The notes below the pieces were generated by a model. That model had not been told where the DNA came from. It made no database searches and saw only the letters and a list, made by a program, of their open reading frames with translations. Below are positions 47,146 through 60,510 of a stretch of 64,000 bases of DNA, one piece after another (position 1 is the first letter of the stretch; every line of letters starts with the position of its first letter). Source of the stretch: Botryotinia globosa (Eukaryota; Ascomycota; Leotiomycetes; Helotiales; Sclerotiniaceae); the NCBI GenBank assembly GCA_014898425.1, contig RCSZ01000017.1:186001-250000 (forward strand), given 5' to 3'. Made by a program: the position numbers and the translations under genes.

Positions 47146-49439
47146 TTCAGGAATAATTTTGAAAACTTCAAAAATAGTTTCTTTGAAAGGTTTAAATCTT
47201 ATTTAAGTGGTAATATATTTTTAATAAATTATTAGTATATAATTAATTAATATTATCTCGATTGAAATAACTCCTGTTTTATTTATTGGGATCAAATTAA
47301 AAGAGAATTAAAAAGGAGATATTCTTAGAATATAAATTTTTTAGAATACTTAAAGATTATTTTCATATATATTTTTATGATACAATACTAAACAATTGAA
47401 ATAAACCGAAACCACTTTTTTCAATTTAGTAGTATCAATATTGTGGGGTTAATAAATAAGGATATAAATTCATTCTTTCTTTTAAAAATCTAACTTCGAA
47501 TATATTATCGTTTGACTATTTTTGAAATTATTTTTATCTATTATATTAATATGTTGATTTCTGATATTTTTTATATTACCCTTCCATATTAACATATATT
47601 TTAATACACCTTTTATGAGGGATTTAAGTAACTCTTTATTTAATATTTCCCATATGGTATCTAAATATCTCTTTAATTCCTTCATATTTTTTTATATTTT
47701 ATAAATTTTATAAAAATAAAATATAAATCCATTTTTTAATACTTCAATTTTAATATTCATTGAACATTTTCAATAGAATTGAGATCGAGAAAATAAAAAA
47801 ACCAATTAATAATTTAAATTCTATTTTCAATAACTCAATTTCATACAATACAAACAATATATGAATATGTTATTTTACATAAAAATAAAGGGGTTACAAT
47901 ACTCCTCAAAAAGTATATCTTCTAAAATCCAAATAGAAGATCTTATAGAGTATTTATATTTCTTGGATTTCCAATCCTTTTTTATTATATAATAGAATTT
48001 TTGTTTCTCTAGAAAATTATTTATATTATTGTTTTAATATTCTACCCAAATTTATAAATAATAAATAAAATAAAATATTATTTCTAAATGAAAACTCTAA
48101 ACATTTATTCAATCTTTTTCCTATATCTATATTCAAAAGAACATTTTTATTTTATATATAAAACTTCCATCTTTCGAGATCTCAATGTATTTAATATTTA
48201 TATTAATTCAATTTCCATTTAATATATTTCTGTTTAAATTCACAATGCTTTTTTATATATGAGTAAACAATCCTATAAAATCTATATAAACTTTTAATAT
48301 AAATATTACTCGTTTTTAGATTTATTTCTTATTAATGTATTTCAAACTTTACCTTAGAATATAATCATATATGGTTTGATGTAAATCGATAATTCCAACC
48401 CAAATATAGAATTTTTGTATATCATTGAAATTCAAAGATTCTTTTTGACTTTAATTCAACATTATTAATAATCGATTTAACTATTCTACAACAGCTTTCA
48501 AATTCGATTTCAATTTCATATAATTAAAATCCTAATTATCAAGCATTAATAATAAACCTTTATTCAAACAAAATGAACTTCTTTTTTTTAATTAAATTTT
48601 AACAAATTTAAATTTATTCAGAGTTGCAGTTGTTGAATTATAAAATATTTAAAGGTTAAGATAAAGGAATAAAAAATTTGGGATGCATTTTTTGTGCATT
48701 TCAGTTCTTTTCAATTGTGCGTTATCATATACCTTTACAATATATCTTTTTAATATATCTTCAATACTCTTTTTTTTTAAAAAAAAAGGCAAATAAAAAG
48801 TTACAAATGAAAATGAAAAATAAAAAGAAAAGAATTGAAAAAAAGGATCTTTTTAAAAAAAAATTTATTTTGAATAGTATTTGTGAAACATTAGTAAAGT
48901 TTTTATTGAATTTCATCAAGAAGGTGAAATATTGATATAATATTTGAGGCTTTTTATATAGAGAAGGGTTTAGCTAATTATTTTGTAGTTGATCAAAATA
49001 ACTACTTGAAGTTGATTACACATGATTGAGATTATGTTGAGTAATTTATATTTAGTTAAAGATACGATAGTGTTTTATTGAATTCGTTCATTTTGTAACG
49101 AGTGTAAATACATTATATTCAGAATCTTCGAGATTTTGAAATCTCGAGTATTTTCTAGAGTTTTACAATTTACAAGTTATTTTTAGAATTATTTTTGAAT
49201 TTCCTAAATTCTAGATTTTTGCAGGATTCCGTTTAAATTTCGAGTATTCAGTGGGAAGGCAATAAAATTTCGCTTTTCTTAGATTTTCCAGGATTTCAGG
49301 CCTTTTTGCGGATTTCCCGGATTTCCTCTTAGGTTTCAAAGATTTTACATTAAGCTAATAAAACTTCGCTATTTTGAGAATTTCCCAAACTTTTGGAGCT
49401 TTTTTAAGAATTCTCGAGATTCTTCACTTTTTCCAGGAT

Positions 49440-49880
49440 TCTTAGGATTTCAAATCTTGAGAGTATTAGTCTAGTTAGCTTATAGAGTTCTAGTTTTTAG
49501 GATTTTGAATACTATATATTAACAACTTATTATCGAATTCTAATTTTATAGATTTTATATACTTTTGAAAATGAAAGTTAGAAAAGAGAGAAACAAATTT
49601 TTTTTTAACATAAATTATTAATTTATTGAATACAACTCGACTTCTTCTTTTGAATTTTTCGAAATTTCAAGATTCATTGGGATTTTTTGGATATTCTGCA
49701 TTTTCAGGATTTTAGATTTCGAAAATATTGATTCGATTAATTTATAGAGGTTTATAATTTTTCAAGGTTTTTAGAATTTTGAATACTATATATTAGTAAA
49801 TTATTATCGAATTCGAATTTTATAGATTTTATATACTTTTGAGAATGAATCCCCAAAAAAGGGAAACAATCTTATCAAAT
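49440..49880. repeat. Tandem duplication of about 270-280 bp
   Basis: The segment GAATACTATATATTA...TTATCGAATTC...TAGATTTTATATACTTTTGA appears at ~49,505-49,580 and again at ~49,780-49,850, with related TTTTCAGGATTT-rich sequence between. Confidence 0.65.
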
Positions 49881-51477
49881 ACAAATTATTATACTATTAA
49901 AAGCGAATCGATTTCTTTTTCGAATTTTTCGAATTTTCAAAGTTTTAAGATTCTCAAATTTTCAAATATAAATAAAATTAGTTCTTGGTATTCTTGTATT
50001 ACAATATAATTTTTTGAGAACTATAAAGGAGTTACACTGCATAGAATAAGGATATAAGTATTATATAATTAACTCTTACTATAGGATTTAACAAAACTTT
50101 GGCAATATATTAATATAATAATGATTAAATATTGAATAGTTTTAAAACTTTTCAGAATAAAATCTAAAGAAAAGGATTTTATTATAATCATCAATATAGA
50201 ATCAATATTGGGTTGACTATTACTAGAAATCAATAAAAAGTCTTATAATAAGCCTACACCTATATTTTATATTAGTCGTCACCTTGCATTGATTCTAATA
50301 AGAATCCAACGTTCAATTATAAGGTCTAATCTATCAAATCTTGATTTTGATTTTCTATTATAAATACTAGCTTTTGAATTTATCAATTCTAATTTTAAAA
50401 TTCACAGATTCTACTTTAAAAACTATAGAATTTGGTTATTGATAGAATCTAAATGATACAAGAATATATTTCGGTCAAGTTCAGTGGTGAAAAAGTAAGT
50501 AAATTAACTTTTAATGGTACTAGAGTGGTTTACCGCATAAAACCTCAACTATATAAATTCATACACTAATTTCAATGATAATCAACAAAAAAGCTTTCAA
50601 ATGATGACTTTTCCATTATGTACGATTTGATATATATATATAAAAGGCAATAGAAAAATCACAAAGGGAAATCTTTTCGATGCATTAATTTTGGAAAATC
50701 AATTTTTGAAGGATTGATTGATGAACTTGAATCTAAAGTCAAGTAAAGTAAATTAAATTAAAATTATAAAGATTGAATCTATAACTTTATATTACAGGCA
50801 TCTTCTTGGTTTCTAATAGCTAAAAATAACAATAGTTTGACGGACATTTTCTATTATCATTTTGAATACCTAGGTATTATTAAGGATTTATATCTATATT
50901 TATATTGAAAAAAAAATCAATTTTTAAAATGAATGATTTTATATTTAATGTTCTATCGAAGTATAAATTTTAGAGCTTTTTAAAGATTGTAAGCTTTTTG
51001 AAATGGTGATCTATGTATAGATTTATAGTATTAGTAGTAGTAATAGTATTTATTAATGTTTAATAAACTAATATACATAGTTGCTCGTATGTAATCACCA
51101 ACACAACAAATCTCAAATTAATAATATCTTAATAATTCTTATTTCTAAATCAATTATAAACTACTCTTTATTTCTCTATATCATTTTATTTTTATTATTT
51201 CTGTATTAATAATGATTAATAATATTGAATGTATTCTAAATTGGTCTTTTAGATTTACAAATCTATTTATAGGATTTCGAAACCTTCAATTATTCATAAA
51301 TTATAGTTTAAAAAAAAAGATCTGTTTTTCTATATTTTATATCCAATGAAGATATATATTTAATAAAGAATTTCTTATTATTAATCATTTTAAAATATTC
51401 ATAAATAAAAACAAATATAAAATTAAGGAAATATATAATGTGATTTATTAACAATCTCTAACATACAGGATTTAAAA

Positions 51478-51532
51478 TACGGTTCATAATTGGAAGCTGA
51501 TTGGTCGAAAAAAGTACGGATACTCTGTGTGG
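51478..51532. repeat. Short dispersed repeat, copy 2
   Basis: Matches 24,205-24,255 through GGTTCATAATTGGAAGCTGA and the following TTGGTCGAAAAAAGT. It sits in a slightly GC-richer island. Confidence 0.55.
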
Positions 51533-51843
51533 CGAACATCAAAATCCTAATCTAGATTAGATATTATTATTAGATATAGTAATTATAAATGATTTATAAA
51601 ATATAATTAATTGATATTTTTATATTCTTTGAATTAATAACTTTTGAATAATATTATTTTTATAAATATAAAAAAGAGTTGTTATTAATATATCAATTGT
51701 TTAGTTGATTTTATAATAAAAAGTTCGAAAAAAGTTTGATAAAAAGTTGCTAATACAATTCTAATTAGTTCAGATTTGACTAGTAATAAAAGAGATAAGA
51801 GAAGAGATTAAAAAGAAAACGGGAATTAGAAAAGGGAAGGGAT

Positions 51844-51981
51844 TAGATTTATTAGATTTATTAGATTTATTAGATTTATTAGATTTATTAGATTTATTAG
51901 ATTTATTAGATTTATTAGATTTATTAGATTTATTAGATTTATTAGATTTATTAGATTTATTAGATTTATTAGATTTATTAG
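51844..51981. repeat. 9-bp minisatellite (TAGATTTAT)n
   Basis: About 15 perfect tandem copies. A spurious Asn-Leu-Ile repeat frame crosses it on the minus strand. Confidence 0.95.
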
Positions 51982-52084
51982 AGAAAAAAAAATAGAAAAA
52001 AAGAATAGAAAAATAGAAATTAGAAAAATAGTTAAAAAAAGAATTAAAAACAAAAATAAAAAAAGAATTAGAAAAAAAGATAAA

Positions 52085-52205
52085 AGAAAAGAATTAGAAA
52101 AAGAATTGGAAAAAGAATTAGAAAAAGAATTAGAAAAAGAATTAGAAAAAGAATTAGAAACAGAATTAGACAAAGAATTAGAAAGAAAATTAGAAAAAGA
52201 ATTAA
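52085..52205. repeat. 12-bp minisatellite (AGAATTAGAAAA)n
   Basis: About nine to ten near-perfect tandem units in a purine-rich strand. Confidence 0.9.
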
Positions 52206-52286
52206 AAAAAGATTTATAAGACTTATAAGGTTTTGAGGTTTAATTATACCTTTAATCCTCTTATATAAGCTAAAAGCTAGAGGTTA

Positions 52287-52556
<270 letters not shown>

Positions 52557-52839
52557 ATACTCCACCTAGAGCGGTGCACAGACCACCACCTCAAAAGCGT
52601 ACAATCTCTGAATAGCTTCAAAATTCATATTTCAATAAAAAATATAAAAATATTAATCTTATTTATTTTTAGTATTCTAAAAGCTATATAATACAAATAT
52701 AAATATAGGTCCTGAAAGGCGTGAAAAATAATTACAGATAGCGTTAATAAGCCCATTGTTATTTTTAGCCCCGAAGGGCCGAAAAAGGCTCGTTAGATAT
52801 AATTCGAAATAGAATTTTTTTTTAATATAAAGTTATAAA

Positions 52840-53520
52840 AGATTTTCTTAGATTACATATTTTTAATTTTACAGGATATATTGTTTTTAATATTATTTAT
52901 ATTATCAGATTTTATTATTTTTGCAAAGGTTTTAAAATCAATAATAAATATAATATAAATAGAAAATTAGATATAAATATTGAAAAATATAAAGAGAATA
53001 ATAATATTAATGAAAATAATAGTAATTATAAAATTAATTATAGAATCAATAGATTTCTTTATAAAAACTATATTAAATATATTTATATAAATATTACAAA
53101 AATATCAAATAATATTACAAGATTTATAATGATTATATATTTGCTTTTTAGATTATATTCGAAGATATCAAATTGCTTTTTAATAGTATTTAATATATTC
53201 GAAATAATATTTTGATTATAGCGATTGGTTTTAAAAAGAAAAAGTATTTGAATATTTATTTTATTTCTTTTTCTTTTAATTATATAAGATTGATTGAAAT
53301 TGGATAGAGATTATAAATCTAATAAATATATAAATCTAAAGTTTAATAATTATAAAAAAAAAATTGAAATTATAAATCTACTATCCAATGATATTATTAC
53401 AAAAGCAATTATTGAATTAAAGAAAAGGGTTTATAAAGAATATAAAGAGTTAATCCTATATAATAAAATCGCAAATACAAAAATACCTTGATTTTGAAAT
53501 GTTATGTCGATCTAACCTTT
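52840..53520 (+). mobile_element. Repeat family F, copy 1, with protein relic
   Basis: About 650 bp are homologous to 59,877-60,510 in inverse orientation. Both copies keep the same reading frame of about 65 residues, here 53,294-53,491, containing NNYKKKIEI, VYKEYKELILYNKI and NTKIP. The family is unknown; it looks like a transposon protein remnant. A 5' part rich in Asn codons could be a gag-like linker, which is speculative. Confidence 0.5.
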
Positions 53521-54576
53521 TCATTCTTTCCTATTTCAAAAGAGCTTTTATTCAATTATATAACCTTCCTTCAATCATTCTCTTTTAAATTAATAATAAT
53601 GATATTATTAGTTCCCTATTATTAATAGGAATATATAAAATCTAACCGTTTTTTTGTTTATAGTCTTGAAATAAAAGGTTTAGAAAATACTATACAATAT
53701 TTACATATAATTCCTAACAAATTATATATATCAAAGCTTTCATTTTTAACACGTTTTTGATCTATTCGAAAATCATTCTTTTCTTATTCCAATCTTTTTC
53801 TAAAGTTTTTATAATTATTAAATCTTTTTAGCTGAAAATATAAAGAGTTGATATACCTTCTCTTTATATATAATCCTATAAGATTTAGATTTAATACTAT
53901 TTCTTATTATATTTTAAAATACATTTAATTTTTTTTCAATCCAACTCCAGGATTTTCTATTATTATATATCTGAAACATTCTAACTCAATAAAAAATACT
54001 TCAATCTTAATAAAATTTATAAGAATCATTTTATTATAAAATTAAATAACCATTTTGAATCTAATTGAAAAAAAATTGATTTTTGGGTTTTTGATCAAAT
54101 ATTTATAATAAGGTGTTGAAAATAAGGTGGTTGGGAAGAGCTCGCTTAAATGTGCGGTGAGAAGGTTCCAGAACTCTTACTTTCTTTTCCTATATTTCAA
54201 ATCCTATCATTATACTCTTGAAGCTTTTTTTTATTGATTTGATAAATTGATTTGAGGCTTATAGTAATTAATTATTTTCGATTTTTTCAATAATAATAAT
54301 AATATTATTGTTATATTCAAAGATTCATTACTATTAATATATAGTATATTAATTAATAATAAAGAATTATACTAGAATTCAATCAATTCAATCCAATATT
54401 TCGATTTTCATTTAAATGCTGGTATTTCTATATAAATTTCGGAAAAAAGGAGAAAAATTTCCAGTATATTCAAGATTCCGGTATATCCCAGTCCGGTATA
54501 ACCAAGTTTTTCTGTACTACTACTACTACTTGTAGACATTGAAATTATAAATTCAAATCTTTATAGCTAATCTCTA

Positions 54577-54968
54577 TAATAGTCGGCTCTTATAAGCGGC
54601 CTCCTAGTTCCTAGTCGGGGAAAGCGGTTGTCCCCGGAAAGCGGTTGTCCTCAAAAAACTTCGAAAATACTATAATAATTGAATTATATTAACGATAATC
54701 TTTATAAACTATATAATTATTGATAAAATATTAATTCTTATTATTTATTTATTCTATTTATTATAATAAATAAAATTAAAGTTAAATGTGATAGATAATA
54801 TTATTGAATTTAATAAGATTATAACAATTCAATAATATCAAATCCACTATTCTTTTTTTCAAAATTGAATAAAATATATACCAAGATTTTTTGGGGACAA
54901 CCGCTTTCCGGGGACAACCGCTTTCCCCGACTAGGAACTAGGAGGCCGCTTATAAGAGCCGACTATTA
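54577..54968. mobile_element. Palindromic (foldback) element, family E
   Basis: Two inverted arms (54,577-54,670 and 54,885-54,968) of about 85-94 bp flank ~214 bp of AT-rich DNA. Each arm carries TAATAGTCGGCTCTTATAAG at its outer end, then CGGCCTCCTAGTTCCTAGTC, then two copies of the GGAAAGCGGTTGTCC(C/T)C unit. The arms are GC-rich and nearly identical while the centre is AT-rich. Likely a MITE or foldback element, or two insertions head to head. Confidence 0.75.
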
Positions 54969-55145
54969 AAGCTTATATTATATATAAACTTAAAAAAAGC
55001 TATAGAATTAAAATCTTTAGATTAGTAATATTTTAAAATGAGTTTAAGTGAAAAAAGAATTATCATTATAAAAAAGAAAAATTATATTTAAAAATTCTAA
55101 TAAAATTAACTAATAATTAATCTTTATATTATATTTTTATATATA

Positions 55146-56400
55146 ATATTAGGGTTCTATTCGGAATATAATAAATTTTATAAATTTGAAAGTTTTACAG
55201 GAATGGAATTTTATCGATCAATATTTTAAAATATTTAAAAAATTTAAAATATATTGATATCTAGAATGATATTATACATTGAACTATAAAGATCTAAAAT
55301 TACTCTTAAATAAAATTTAATTTTTTCAATTTTTAAAATTAATTTTATAAAATTTAAAATATAATGATTATATGATGGTTTCAATAATGTTATGTTATAA
55401 TCGTTTAAATATTAATTTTAGTATTATTTTATTAAAAGCTTTTTGTTTAAATCCCTAATTAGGTACAATATCAGTATTGTATAGAGATTAAAATATTGTT
55501 TAAAGATTCGAGTATTGTTTAGAGGTTTAGGAATTATAAAAATATCATTTTGTTAGTAGTAGTATTGTTCAGAAATTCAGGAATTAAGGAAATATTATTC
55601 TAATAATATTAGTATTATACTTTTATTGATTTATATTCTTGTTTGTGCTGTTAAGGTAATTAATATCTATATTATATTATTATATATTATATTATTATAC
55701 ATTATATTATTATATATTATATTATTATATATTATATTATTATATATTATATTATTATATATTATATTATTATATATTATATTATTATATTATTATATAT
55801 TATATTAGAATTTTATTCGGAATATGACAAATTTTATAAATTTAAAATCATTATATAAATATAATCTTTGAAAGTTTTTTTAAGTATTCAAAGAATTTAG
55901 AATATCGATATTAACCCCTGAAATAATATGATATATTGAATTACAGGGGTCTGAAATCATTATTAAATAAAAATTAACTTTTTTTAATCTTTTATATTAA
56001 ATTTCAAGAATTTGAAATATAACAATTATATTATACTTCTAATAATATTATCATATTATATCATAATTTAAATATTAATTTGAATGCTACTTTATTAAAA
56101 GCTTTTTCATTAAATCTCTAATTCAATATAATACTAATATTATATAGAGATTCAATTATTATTCAAAAGTTCTAAAACTATAGAAACATTGCTTTATTAA
56201 TATTAATGTTATTCAAAAATTTAAATATTACTTAAGAGTTCAAATATTATTTAAAATCTCAAATATTATAGAAATATTATTCTATTAATGTTGTTATTAC
56301 AAATACTATAAAATATTATTTTATTAATATTAACATCATATTTTCATCATTTTATATCTCTACTTAAATTATTAAAATAAATATATTAATTATTCAGAAT
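55146..56400. repeat. Tandem duplication of about 660 bp (family D host unit)
   Basis: Two successive units start TTCTATTCGGAATATAATAA (about 55,153) and TTTTATTCGGAATATGACAA (about 55,812). Each runs through matching AT-rich sequence to a family D segment (55,440-55,665 and 56,105-56,390). The copies differ mainly by transitions and small indels. Confidence 0.65.
55655..55806. repeat. 15-bp minisatellite (ATATTATATTATTAT)n
   Basis: About ten tandem units between the two 660-bp units; nearly perfect. Confidence 0.92.
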
Positions 56401-57146
56401 AAATATCGATATAAAAATTAGTAAATAAAAGAAATACTCTAGATTCAAATAGTTTTTTCCAAAACTAAAAGAAGTATTTGATTTCTTTTGTAATTATAAT
56501 TGAAAGAATAATTTATTGAAGGATTTTTAGAATGTAATATAGTAAATGATATAAAAAGAAGTTTTATTTTATTTATAGAAATATTTGAGATTGATAATTA
56601 TATAATTGAATTTCTTATGATATTAAATGAAACCTTTATAAAAGGATTTGATAATAAATAGTCTATATAGGTGATTATCATTGGAAGATATTAAGTTTGA
56701 AAAGTGAATTGATTTTGTATTTGAGATTTATTTGTAATAATTGATAGAGAATTTGAAACTTTGTTTAAATTATTAGAATCGTTGAATAATGTAGTAAAAT
56801 ATTGTAAAAGTATTGTATAAAACTCCTAGTTATATTAGTAAAAACTTTAATATGTGTTTTAGATTCTTTTTATTCAATTAATATGATTTCAGGATTAATA
56901 TAAAGAATGTATTAGTAATCTAATTACTTATATAATAATAAATCAAATTTTTTATAATAGGGTTTTTATATTTATAAAAATATTATATTAATTTTTTGGG
57001 TATATTGGAATTGAACGTAAGAAAATAATAGATAAATTTATTAATCTTAATATTTATAAATCTATTTAGAATTTAGAATCTATTTTGAAATTTATTGTTA
57101 ATAGAATCAATATTATATTTAAAGATTTTTGTTTTTATTTAGAATA

Positions 57147-57847
57147 ATTGGAAGTTTACCTCCTTGATATTCTTGCTGTCTATAAGGATCGAAATAATAT
57201 ATACACGAAAAATGAGAAACTCTCGCTTAGTGAAACCCAATTGAAGCGATTTGATTGACTTGATTTCTTTAGCATTATAATTATAATATAAACCCTTGAA
57301 GTTTTTCAATGAAATTATCTAAATTAGTTTATTTCAATTAAAACGAATTGAATAAAAAGAAAAGAAAAGTGATAATTATATAGAAAAAACTAAGAGCTTT
57401 TAAATAATATAATTTTATAATACTAATTCCAAAACTAAGGGTTTTCCAAAAAATTGAAGTTTAAATAGTATAATAATTAAAGCTTATATAATCAATCAAA
57501 AGAGAGTTATATTGAATATAATGAGCTTAATACTAATAAAAATAATTGTAATATTATAGCTTTCGTAGTTCAGTAATATAATTGTTGATCTGATGTAATG
57601 TGACCCACAAAAATCCGAATAAAATTGAAAAATCTCAATAGAATTGAAAAGTCTGAATGAAATTGAAAAATCTGAATAAAACTGAAAAATGTGAATAAAA
57701 TTGAAAAAAAAAAGCAATATAATGAGGTGAACCGACTTCGCCTGCAAGCCTTTAATATAATTTCTTTTTTAGATTTTTATAATTATAAATATAATTATAT
57801 AACACTTTCTCAAAAAGCAAGGGGTCCGGGGCTCGCAGGCCCCTGGT
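57147..57847 (-). mobile_element. Repeat family A, copy 3
   Basis: Inverse orientation: it opens ATTGGAAGTTTACCTCC and ends GGGGTCCGGGGCTCGCAGGC plus CCCTGG. It carries an internal run of ~20-bp repeats (AAAATTGAAAAATCTGAATA type) at about 57,600-57,710, which is absent or different in the other copies. Confidence 0.75.
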
Positions 57848-58779
57848 ATTAGTAATAAAAATATTGATTTCTTTTATTAAAAATATATAATAAATATAAT
57901 CTTATTTATATAATAAAGTTTCTTTTTATATTGAATTTGTTAAGGAAAATATTATATCATATTTTCGTTCTATATTTAGGATATAGTAGTTTTATATAAT
58001 ATTAGTATATTAATTTGAAGTAATTTTATAATTAATGAAAGATTCTCAAATAGTCAATATTATATTATAAATAAATAGTTTAATTTGGAAAATGATTTAA
58101 ATATTTAATTTTATTTCTATTAACTTTGATGATAGAAAGTTTTTATTGTTTAAAACAATTTCTTTTCAATTTTATTGAAAATTGTTTTTTTAAAAAATAT
58201 TCTTTTAATATAGTAGGAATTATATATATATACATATATATATTTTAATTTTTGAAATAAATAATTGCTTTTACATTATATAATTATTGTCTTTTAGAAT
58301 TATATTTAATTTTTTGAAATTTTCGAATATTATTAATTTCGTTTCAATTAATAAGAAATAGATTACTTAAATAGGTTCTTTGGTTTTTATATATATAATT
58401 TATTTTCTATTTTAATATTTTAACTTCGTGATGTAATATATTTCTATATTTAATTCCAAGAATTAGTTTTATACTGATTTGTTACATACTAATAAGTACT
58501 ATTATTATCATTATCATTATTATTATTACTTATAATTGAAAATGATAATAGTTTCAATAACATTTTCTAGAGTTATTTTTAAAATTATTGACAATCTATA
58601 TTTCTATTTTTATTATATAGTTTTCAAAATCTTAAAAATAAATAAGATTTGTATCCCTATATTTTATCAAAATATGAATTTCAAAGTTATTTAGAGATTA
58701 TAAGCTTTTTGAAGTAGTGATTTGTATTTATATTTAAGTGGGATATAGTCGACATTTTACTTTCAATATTTAATTTAAT

Positions 58780-58880
58780 AGATCTAATAAATCTGATAAA
58801 TTTATTAAATTTGATAAATTTAATAAATCTAATAAATTTGATAAATTTAACAAATCTGATAAATCTAATATATTTAATAC
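58780..58880. repeat. Degenerate 9-bp repeat (AATCTGATA/AATTTGATA)n
   Basis: About ten imperfect units, similar in sequence to the perfect 9-bp array at 51,844-51,981. Confidence 0.75.
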
Positions 58881-59371
58881 TGACTCTTTTTCTGATTCTT
58901 TTTTTAATAAAAGTTTATAAATCATCTCTTTTATTGTATTTCCAAATATTTAAATCGATTAAAAATATCTATTCAATTCTTTGAATCTTGATTCAAATTT
59001 CAATTCGACTTTTCGATTTCTTTTCTAAATGAATAGTTTTTTTTAATAAACTATACTTTAATGATATAAAATTATATTACTCAAAAACTTTCAATTTATA
59101 GAATATAATTTTTTGATTTTACAAATTTATTAATTTAATTAAATTTTATATTTTAATATTTCTATATTAATTAATAATATTTCTCTAAATTATTCATTTT
59201 CCAATTATAAGTTTTGTAATCTAGATTTTATATATAGGAATTGATTAAAATATATAGAAATATATACCTTGATGATATAAACAAAATTTAAAACGGTAGA
59301 AATATAATACTAATATTATTGAATTAATATTTCTAAAATTCCTGAACCCTTAAACAATATTCAAATCTTTG

Positions 59372-59888
59372 TAAGAGTTTAGGCCTCGGCTTATCGCATA
59401 CCATTTTATTTCGTAATAAAATCCCTGCAAAAATATCGTTTTTCTATATAAATCAATTATTTTTATAATTTTTTAATGAATAAAAGATATAATTTGAAAA
59501 TTCGTTATTTGAATAATATTTATGATTAATTTCTGAAAAAATGAGTGAAATATTTTTAATGATTTTTTGGATAAAGTTATAAATATTTAAAGTTGAAAAT
59601 CTTCAAATTTTTTAATATATAATGCTTTTCCTATATAAAAAAAATCGATTTTTTTGAAAATCTTGGGAATTCCAATTTTAAATATCTACAATTTTATCAA
59701 AAAAATTATTAAAAATAATCCACTTACTTTTTTATATAATTTCATTAATTATTTATTATCAGAATAAATTTTATAGATCTAATTTGAAGATTAATCGGAA
59801 TAATATATAGTTTAAAAGTTGAAGAAATGAGGCTTTTTGATGTTGTGTTTTCGCTTAGTGTGCGATAAGCCGGGGCCTAAACTCTTAT
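59372..59888. mobile_element. Small element with about 30-bp inverted ends (MITE candidate)
   Basis: Left TAAGAGTTTAGGCCTCGGCT plus TATCGCA and right TGCGATAAGCCGGGGCCTAA plus ACTCTTA are inverted and differ by about one transition. They enclose ~450 bp of non-coding AT-rich DNA. The right end begins exactly where homology between family F copies stops, consistent with insertion beside that relic. A target duplication was not resolved. Confidence 0.6.
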
Positions 59889-60510
59889 ACAGATCGACAC
59901 AACATTCCAAAATCGAGGTATCTTTGTATTTTCGACTTTATTATACAGAATTAATTCTCTATATTCTTTATAAACCCTTTCATTTAATCCAACAATTGTT
60001 TTTATAATAATATCATTAAATAATGGGTTTATAATATTGAATCGCTTTTTGTAATTATTAAACCCTAGATTTATACATTTATTGAATCTATAATCCTTAT
60101 CTAATTTCAATCAATTTTATATAATTAAAAGAAAAAAAAATAGAATAAATATTCAAGTACTTTTTTTTTTTCGAAACTAATTATTATAATCAAAATATTA
60201 TTTCGAGTATATCAAATACTATCAAAAAGTAATTTGATATTTTCAAATGTAATATAAAAAGCAAATATATAATTATTATAAACCTTATAATATTACTTAA
60301 TATTTTCGTAGTATTTTATATAAATATATTTAATATAATTTTTGTAAAGGAATTTATCAATTTTATAATTAATTTTATAATTATTACTGTTTTTATTAAT
60401 ATTATTATTTTTTTTATATTTTTTAATACTTGTATTTAATCTTCTATCTATATTATATCTATTATCAACTCTAAGATCTTTGTAAAGACAACCAAATCCA
60501 ATAATATAAA
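59877..60510 (-). mobile_element. Repeat family F, copy 2, with protein relic
   Basis: This inverse copy of 52,840-53,520 holds a 77-residue frame (60,110 to 59,877) starting MKLDKDYRFNKCINLGFNNY and containing VYKEYRELILYNKVENTKIP. About three quarters of residues match copy 1. No known domain was recognised. Confidence 0.5.

Noticed and set aside
47482..47685. 67-residue minus-strand frame with a faint resemblance to a mariner C-terminus (LLKSLIKGVLKYM)
   Set aside because: No SPDLNPIE-type block precedes it and there are no inverted ends, so the match is too weak.
48678..48935. 85-residue lysine-rich frame
   Set aside because: Generated by poly-A stretches; no domain or conserved copy.
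51826..52173. 115-residue frame with Asn-Ser-Phe and Asn-Leu-Ile repeats
   Set aside because: It reads straight through two minisatellites; no start context, domain or splice support.
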